Assembly: GCA_017591395.1 (NCBI GenBank) | Contig: WEDG01005114.1 | Span: forward strand, 78,421 to 142,420 | Origin: Schistocephalus solidus | Lineage: Eukaryota; Platyhelminthes; Cestoda; Diphyllobothriidea; Diphyllobothriidae | DNA: 64,000 bases | Reading direction: 5' to 3' | Part shown: positions 58,075 through 64,000 of the stretch, piece by piece | Numbering within the stretch: position 1 is the first letter of the stretch | How the letters are laid out: each line of letters opens with the position of its first letter | Made by a program: the position numbers and the translations under genes | Notes under the pieces: generated by a model | The model's database searches: none | What the model was told of the DNA's origin: nothing | Seen by the model: the letters and a program-made list of their open reading frames with translations, nothing else

Positions 58075-59268
58075 AGTGACGGAGGATTCTGAAGCGTAGG
58101 GCTTGACGATTTTGGTTGGCACAAATTCCAGGATGTTTTTTGAAACGACTGACATGAGATCAGAAATAAATTTTGAGTTGTTCATGGAGTAGATATGCTG
58201 CCAGTCCAATGAGTCCAAAAAGTTGTTAATTAAGTTCATATCTGCTAGGTCAAAAGCGTGATATGTACGAACGGCGCATGCCTTTTTCGATGAGACAATC
58301 GGTAAGCAACAGTGAAGTAATGTACGGTCACTTTGGAAGAGGCCCTGCTTAAAATCAACGAAGAGGGGAGCAATGTCGTTTGTGAAAATCAGGTCTTAAT
58401 TATGCTTTTCGCTCATTGAAGAACGGACAAGCTGGGACCGATTAAAAAATGTATGGTGTATAGGAAAGGCTGACATCTGGGTGGACAAAAGTAAAAAATC
58501 CAGTCAATTTCAGGAAAATTAAAAGCCCCAGTTATTATTTTAATGTTAAAATTGGACTCCGAAACCAATTTAAAAATTTACAAATTTTGCATCACCATCG
58601 GATGATGAATAAGGCAAGTTGTGAATACATCCGAGAATCCCGTTTTTGCCGGGGCGACAGGACAATGGATACAAAGCAGTAATAACCAGAGAATGATATA
58701 ACGTCTTGATCAAACGGGAAGTGTTTAAATGAAGCTTGAATATAGAGGAGACAACCACCATCACCACGCTTACTAGTGTGGTCCTGACGGTAGAGATCTT
58801 ACTGGTCTATGACAAGCAATGAGCCGGAAATTAAGGGACGGGTTCAAGATTTAGTCACACATAAAACATCAGGCATTAACTCGAAAGCAATGGCTCTCAG
58901 TTGGGCCATCTTATTTATAACAGATCTAGCATTAAGTAATATGACATATAGGGTAGTCCGAGTATCCAAAATAGTGTTATCCTTATTTACTAAACAATTT
59001 GAGGTGGGTAACTAAGTTGGAAGTTATTGTGGTTTGGAGGGTAACTGCCAACTGTGCCAGAACGATTGGTATAAGGAACGTCATTAACTAAATGCTGAAA
59101 GGGATATCTAAACGGTGTAGGAATAAAACTTTCAGGTATCAAACAACCATAGGAGTTAAGAACGGGATATGCCTATGAGTAGCTTAAAAGGAATGACGGT
59201 AAGTTAGACGGAATATAGATACCGGTGGGAGGAAGCAGCTTTAAGAAGTAGATGCTGGAATGTTGGGT
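58075..59268 (-). mobile_element. CR1-A endonuclease and ORF1 tail, inverted piece
   Basis: Matches 39480-40690 on the same strand: linker (RLKK-like), endonuclease with ILGCIHNLPYSSSDGDAKF (58767-58570), ORF1 tail near 59020-59260 including LPPTGIYIPSNLPSF. Heavily mutated. At 59268 it switches directly to plus-oriented CR1-A 3' UTR. Confidence 0.8.
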
Positions 59269-59605
59269 CTTATTTCCATCAGCCTCCGCAGAGTCAATCT
59301 GAGCATTCACTTTTTCGTTCCCTCCATTTAAAAAAGCACCACAAACTCTTGACAACCTTTGATACTTTACTCCGATTTTGTAACCCTGACGATGGTCTCC
59401 AGGTCCACTTGATGATCAAGGTTGGTTCTGATGGTTTTGCCTATTTGATTGGTAGACTATTCAGTCAGCAAGGTCGCAACTCGATGATGAGCTCGTGACA
59501 TCAACTGTCTCCTCTTTGTTTCGAACCTGGTGTCCACGATGAGTTCCTCCTCTTTCACCTACATTGCATCGCCAACTCTTGACAACCGTGATAATTTCCT
59601 CTGAT
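59269..59605 (+). mobile_element. CR1-A 3' UTR fragment
   Basis: Begins at the CCTCCGCAGAGTCAATCT point, as in the tail-only copy, and runs through CTTGACAACCTTTGATACTT and CCCTGACGATGGTCTCCAGG to about 59560. A second short copy of the TCGCCAACTCTTGACAACC segment follows at 59568-59605. The satellite then starts; the normal ATTT tail is absent. Confidence 0.75.
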
Positions 59606-60490
59606 TTGGTTAACGGCTTGAAAGTTCTTAGAGAGGGCTTCAGGAGACAAAGTTTCCTTAACATGTGTCCATCTCAGGCAGACTGCTGATCTTTAACATC
59701 GCAAGCCTACAGAAGTCATATCTGGTTAACGCCTTCCAAATAATTGGAGAGCGCTTCAGGAGACAAAGATTCCTTAACAGGTGTCCAACTCAGGCAGACT
59801 GCCAATCTTAACATCGCAAGCCTACAGAAGTCATATCTGGTTTACGCCTTCCAAATCAATGGAGAGCGCTTCAGGAGACAAAGATTCCTTAACAGGTGTC
59901 CACCTCAGGCAGGCTGCCAATCTTTAACATCGCAAGCCTCGAGAAGTCATTTCTGGTTTACGACCTCCAAATCATTGAAGAGAGCTTCAGGAAACAAAGC
60001 TTTCTTACAAATGTAATCCACAGGCAGTTTGCCGATGTATAAATCACAAGACTATTGAAGTAATATCTGGTTGACGGCTTAACAAAAATTTTAGGGAGCT
60101 TCAGGAGACAAAGCTTCCTTTACAGGTATCCACCTAAGGCAGACTGCCGATCTTTAACATCACAAGCCTTCAGAAGTCATATCTTGTTGACGGCTTCCAA
60201 ATCATTGGATAGTTTTTCAGGAGACAGAGCTTCCTTTAACAGGTGTTTACATCAGGGAGACTGCTGATCTTTAAAATGGCAAGCTTACAGAAGTCATATC
60301 TGGTTTACATTTTCCAAATAATTGGAAAGTGCTTCAGGATAGAAAGCCTCCTTACCTGGTGTCAACCACAGTCAAACTGCCAATCTTTAACATCGCAAGC
60401 CTACAGAACTCATATCTGGTTGACGCCTTCCAAATCATGGGAGAGTGTTTCAATAGAGAAAGCTTGCTTCACAGGTGTCCATCTCAAGTT
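59606..60490. repeat. Satellite block 1, about 116-bp monomers
   Basis: Head-to-tail units marked by TTTAACATCGCAAGCC, then CAGAAGTCATATCTGG, then GCTTCAGGAGACAAAG. The TTTAACAT landmark falls at about 59692, 59808, 59922, 60035, 60152, 60269 and 60385 (spacing 113-117). Units differ by roughly 10-20 percent. Open frames across it are repeat artefacts. Confidence 0.93.
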
Positions 60491-60784
60491 CGTCAAGGTC
60501 AACGCGCGCAGCTCGATTTTTAAAGCTTAGTAAAAGTTCTAATTTTTTCAGGATTTCCTTACCCAAAGCTTAAATTACTAACTGATTTTTTAATAAAAAC
60601 TTTGCCTTTTTAACACTCTATCAACTGCTTATACCAGTGGTGCTTGTCCACTTCTATAGGCGTGAAAATTTAGAGTCAACTTTTTCAACCGATATTGCCT
60701 CATTATTAGTCAGGTGGATCTGTTGAAATCTGTTTACATTTTGGAAAACACATTTGTCGCAGAATATTATTCGCCTGATTTTTG
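60491..60784. other. Non-repeat spacer inside the satellite
   Basis: AT-rich unique sequence separating the two satellite blocks; no match to the monomer and no retroelement motif seen. It may be an insertion or an unrelated remnant. Confidence 0.6.
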
Positions 60785-62030
60785 CAAGGAAACAGAAGTC
60801 ATATCTGGTTTACACCTTCCAAATAATTGGAGAGAGCTTCAGGGGACAAAGTTTCCTTAACAGGTGTAAACCTCAAGCAGACTGCCAATATTTACCATCG
60901 CAAACGTACAGAAGTCATATCTGGTTGTCGCCTTCCAAAACATTGAAGAGAGCTTAAGGAGATAAAGTTCTAAAAAACGTCCACCTCAGGAAAACTGCCG
61001 ATCTTTAACATCACAAGCCTTCACAAGTCATATCGGGTTTACGCCTTCAAAATCACTGCAGAGTGCTCCAGAATCAAAAGGTTCCTTCATATGTTTCTAC
61101 CTCAGTCAGACTGCCGACTTTTAAAATCGCAAGCCTACAGAAGTCATATCTTTTTTATGACTTCCAAATCACGGGAGAGAGCTTCAGGAGAAAAAGTTTC
61201 CTTAACCGTCGTTCACCTTAGGCAGACTGCAGATGTTTAACATCTCAAGCCTACAAACGTTATAAATGGTTTACACCTTCGTAATCACTGAGAAGTGCTT
61301 CAGGAGACAAAGATTCCTTAACCGGTTTCCACCTCAGGAAGACTGCCAATCTTAAACATTGCAAGCCTTCAGAAGTCCTATCTGGTTTACGCCTACAAAA
61401 TCACTGCAGAGTGTTCCAGAAGCAAAAGGTTTCTTAATATGTTTCTACCTCAGGCAGACAGACCATTTTTAAATCGCAAGCCTTCAGAAGTCATATCTGT
61501 TTTACGACTTCCAAATCATGGAAGAGAGCTTCAGGAGAAAAAGTGTCCTTAACAGGTGTCCACCTAAGGCAGACTGCCGATATTTAACATCGCAAGCCTG
61601 CAGAAGATTGATCGGGTGTACATCTTCCAAATAATTGAAAAGTGCTTCAGGAGACAAAGATTCCTTAACCGCTTTCCATATCAGGAAGACTGCCAAACTT
61701 GAACATCGCAAGCCTTCAGAAGTCAAATCTGGTTTACGCCTTCAAAATCACTGCAGAGTGCTCCAGAAGCAAAAGGTTACTTAATATGTTTCTACCTCAG
61801 GCAGACTGACGATTTTTAAAATCGCAAGCCTACAGAAGTCATATCTCTTTTTCGACTCCCAAATCATTGGAAAGAGCTTCAGGAGACAAAGCTACATTAG
61901 CAGGTGTCCACAGCTGGCAGAATTCCTAGTTTTAACATCGCAAGCCTACAGAAGTCATATCTGGTTTACACCTTCAAAATCATTTGAGAGTGCTACAGAA
62001 GATCAAGGTTCATTAACATGTTTCGACCTC
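60785..62030. repeat. Satellite block 2 with trimeric higher-order structure
   Basis: About 11 monomers of 114-118 bp. One monomer type (CACTGCAGAGTGCTCCAGAA, then GTTTCTACCTC) recurs at 61049, 61397 and 61744, i.e. every 347-348 bp, with two other types between (one with GAGAGAGCTTCAGGAGAAAA, one with AGAAGTGCTTCAGGAGACAA and CCTCAGGAAGACTGCC). This is a three-monomer higher-order repeat. Confidence 0.88.
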
Positions 62031-62347
62031 AATTCAATTCAATTCAATTTTTTGAGGGAAATAGGCATGGGCCTTTGAGTAACCTATTTGTAACGTAAAA
62101 TTAAGTGCGGTATACAGAGAAACCATGTGGGTTGCAAAGGTACAAAAGGCGGTCATAAAATATGACAAGTGGTGCACGACTCTCGAGGGTTAAGATAAAT
62201 TCCTCATCACTCAGGCTCGTTGCGGAACATAAAACTGTCAAGGTTCCTTTTAAGGCTTTCCAGCGATGGTGACATCACAACGTCTTCAGGGATAGCATTG
62301 CGTGGTTTAACCACTCTGACAGGTCCTCTTAAGTCAAGGTCGAAGGC
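62031..62347 (-). mobile_element. CR1-D-like 3' end
   Basis: Minus strand: RT C-terminus reading FDLDLRGPVRVVKPRNAIP, then EDVVMSPSLESLKRNLDSF, followed by a short 3' UTR and a pentamer tail (TTGAA)n at 62033-62053 next to the satellite. The CCCTCAAAAAATTGAATTGA end resembles that of CR1-D at 10090. It is cut at 62347 by the CR1-B 5' end. Confidence 0.75.
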
Positions 62348-62958
62348 GGTTGGTTCAAATTTGAAGATAAGTGAATTCTCAAATTTTTAACTGATTTCTA
62401 CGTTTCCTGTAGAAAATATTAGCTTAATTATTGACAATTAATTGTATTTCTACCTCATCATCAGCTGCACATACCTGCAGTTATTGCAATTGCAAAAGGG
62501 AGAAATATAGAGTTTTTAAACTTTTTCACCCTACATAGCCTCATTAAAGTTCTCGCAGATTTACGTCAAAACGACGGAATCGAAAGGCTTATTCTAGAAA
62601 TAAAGTTGCAAATTTGTAAGTTTACCTTATTTCCAGCGAAGAATAATTTGTAGTAACTGGTATACCAGTTGATATAATTTTTCATCCTGCATAGCCTGTT
62701 CGCTAATTCTTTTTTCAGTTTAAACTCGTTACCTAGCAGATATTTGCTTGCAGTGACTTGCTTAAAATATTAAATCTTTTATTCCGCAAAACGTTACTAG
62801 TAACAATTTTCCTTCGTATTATTGATTTTAAAAAGTACTTATATTTTAAAACCAATATGAAACCCCAGTCAGTACTTAGACGCAAACATCCTCTTCGCGT
62901 CAAAATTCCACTAGAACAACCCACCTTAAACATGAAGAAATTAGACCTTGACGCCCTG
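62348..62958 (+). mobile_element. CR1-B 5' UTR and ORF1 start
   Basis: Aligns with 25636-26140: same first bases (GGTTGGTTCAAATTTGAAGA), same CTGGTATACCAGTTGATATA and the ATGAAGAAATTAGACCTTGA ORF1 start (62932). A roughly 100-bp segment at 62770-62880 differs from copy 1. It is cut after GACGCCCTG at 62958 by CR1-C. Confidence 0.85.
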
Positions 62959-64000
62959 ATGGCCCAATTGTGCACAACCGCTTGAAACCCTCAACTCCAA
63001 GATAGATTTAAATTGCTTTTTATTTGAAGATATTGAGATATTTTTTCTCACTCAATTATAATCTTAATTTATAAGAAGTGTACTTCTGTACCCTAGCTCC
63101 CAATTTGTGGCACCAAAACGTCTAAATCCTCACGCATTCATATACCAGAAATATGACGGACGCAAAATTAACTATCGATAAACTAGATCTCTCAGCAATC
63201 CTACGTCTGCAAAACTTTATCGACAAATATGAACATGTTTTTACGTTGCTCAACTCACTATTAGACCGAAAATGCTTTGCGACCAGCGTACCACAAATAG
63301 AACCTATTATACACGTAGTCTCTTCAGAGGTCGCTGATAGGTCCAAACGCAAGTTTAATGTCATTATCAGAAATATCCCCCACACGGTTAACCCCACACC
63401 ATCAATCCAACAACTCATACACTCGTGTGGTCTAAACATCAGCAAAGCTTCCACCAAAAGGCTTAATTCAAGAAGAAAAAATACGCCAGTGTTAGTGACC
63501 TTCTATTCACAAACCGAAGCCGATCTAGTTCTACAAAACTCTGAAATGAACCGAACTCTGCTCACTCGAAAAGCATTCATAGGTCCAGAGCTCACACCTA
63601 TGCAAAGACGTGAACTTCAGACCAAAGCCACGCAGCTCAAAACAGATGTTAATCATACTTTCTCCTCAGTTGAACCTCAAGCAGACACTTCCAACGCTGC
63701 CAACTATAATGCAAAGCGTACAAGCCAGTTTAATCAAAATGATAAACATAGTGTTTCCTTAGCCAAACCTTTGGCAAGTTTATCTAATTTTTATTCTGAC
63801 ACTCATAATACCAATCGAATAACTGCTTCAGCAGTTAGGAGAGGAGGTCAGAATCAAACAAAACGAGCACCTCAAAATGCTAAAACCTCCCTGGAACAGC
63901 TTGATGACACAAATTCTGGATCCAGTCATGTCGCAATATTAGATAGTAATATAAATGTAACTACGAATCTGCCAACTGAACAACCAGTAACAGAAAATGT
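62959..64000 (+). mobile_element. CR1-C, 5' end running off the window
   Basis: The 5' UTR at 62959-63152 matches the inverted halves of the array (CCTCAACTCCAAGATA, TATTTGAAGATATTGAGATA, TATAAGAAGTGTACTTCTGT). ORF1 follows. The insertion point lies inside CR1-B ORF1, so CR1-C is the youngest layer of this nest. Endonuclease and RT would lie beyond 64000. Confidence 0.85.
63153..64000 (+). CDS. CR1-C ORF1 protein, open to window edge
   Basis: Open for 282 codons from ATG 63153 to the window edge without a stop, the least damaged ORF1 here. The N-terminus has KLTIDKLDLSAILRLQNF and DKYEHVFTLL, then VSSEVADRSKRKFNVIIRN. NVIIRNIP and PVLVTFYSQTEADLVLQ sit like the two core strands of an RRM-like domain (about residues 67-135; fold inferred). 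After that comes a polar, low-complexity region rich in Asn, Thr, Ser and Gln. ORF1 proteins bind element RNA in the RNP used for retrotransposition. The inverted copies at 51000 and 55500 have frameshifts in the same frame. The 3' end is unseen, so full integrity is unknown. Confidence 0.85.
   Translation, partial: MTDAKLTIDKLDLSAILRLQNFIDKYEHVFTLLNSLLDRKCFATSVPQIEPIIHVVSSEVADRSKRKFNVIIRNIPHTVNPTPSIQQLIHSCGLNISKASTKRLNSRRKNTPVLVTFYSQTEADLVLQNSEMNRTLLTRKAFIGPELTPMQRRELQTKATQLKTDVNHTFSSVEPQADTSNAANYNAKRTSQFNQNDKHSVSLAKPLASLSNFYSDTHNTNRITASAVRRGGQNQTKRAPQNAKTSLEQLDDTNSGSSHVAILDSNINVTTNLPTEQPVTEN

Noticed and set aside
59744..61726. Open frames of 60-95 codons across the satellite (e.g. TSQASRSHFWFT-like peptides).
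   Set aside because: They repeat with the monomer on both strands and carry no independent coding signal.
59606..62030. Regularly spaced repeats considered as a CRISPR array.
   Set aside because: Units are contiguous without unique spacers, monomers are about 116 bp and variable, and the context is eukaryotic.

Overview
This is a eukaryotic window, most likely from a tapeworm of the diphyllobothriidean type (Spirometra, Schistocephalus or Dibothriocephalus-like). That placement is an inference from what the sequence shows: very short introns, many CR1-type non-LTR retrotransposons, a Penelope-like element with a GIY-YIG nuclease, and an RTE-type reverse transcriptase whose C-terminus carries a zinc-finger array. 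No bacterial operon, rRNA, tRNA or CRISPR array is seen. About one fifth of the window is host gene territory (5-20 kb); most of the rest is layered mobile DNA.

Two conserved host genes were reconstructed from splice sites and protein motifs. Both are missed by simple ORF calling because their exons are short. On the plus strand (about 4985-8131) is a six-exon gene for the PP2A activator PTPA. On the minus strand (8417-20415, 5' end not found) is a gene whose six recognised exons encode a cysteine-rich Rubicon-homology domain of the Rubicon/PLEKHM/DEF8 type. The genes converge tail to tail, with 285 bp between stop codons and facing poly(A) signals about 20 bp apart. The long last intron of the minus-strand gene holds a CR1 copy and a decayed RTE copy. 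One exon junction of that gene is out of frame by one base.

From 24.7 to 43.4 kb one CR1 element (CR1-E, minus) can be followed in four pieces. It was split twice by CR1-B insertions (plus). The first CR1-B copy was itself split by an RTE element with five zinc fingers, the second by a 4.2-kb CR1-A element. About 50-bp inserts consisting only of the CR1-A 3' tail lie in the same region. From 43.6 to 45.5 kb is a Penelope-like element whose 5' part is inverted.

From 46.7 to 58.1 kb CR1-C occurs as a near-identical tandem array with a 4,489-bp period. Each unit combines an inverted ORF1/endonuclease half with a direct reverse-transcriptase half, the layout expected of a 5' inversion (twin priming). 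A similar inversion in CR1-A follows at 58.1-59.6 kb. From 59.6 to 62.03 kb is a satellite of about 116-bp monomers, the second block organised in trimers of about 348 bp. The window ends in another triple nest (CR1-D, then CR1-B, then CR1-C), in which CR1-C ORF1 is open for 282 codons to the window edge.

The labels CR1-A to CR1-F are local to this annotation. No database search was possible, so family assignments rest on motif recognition.
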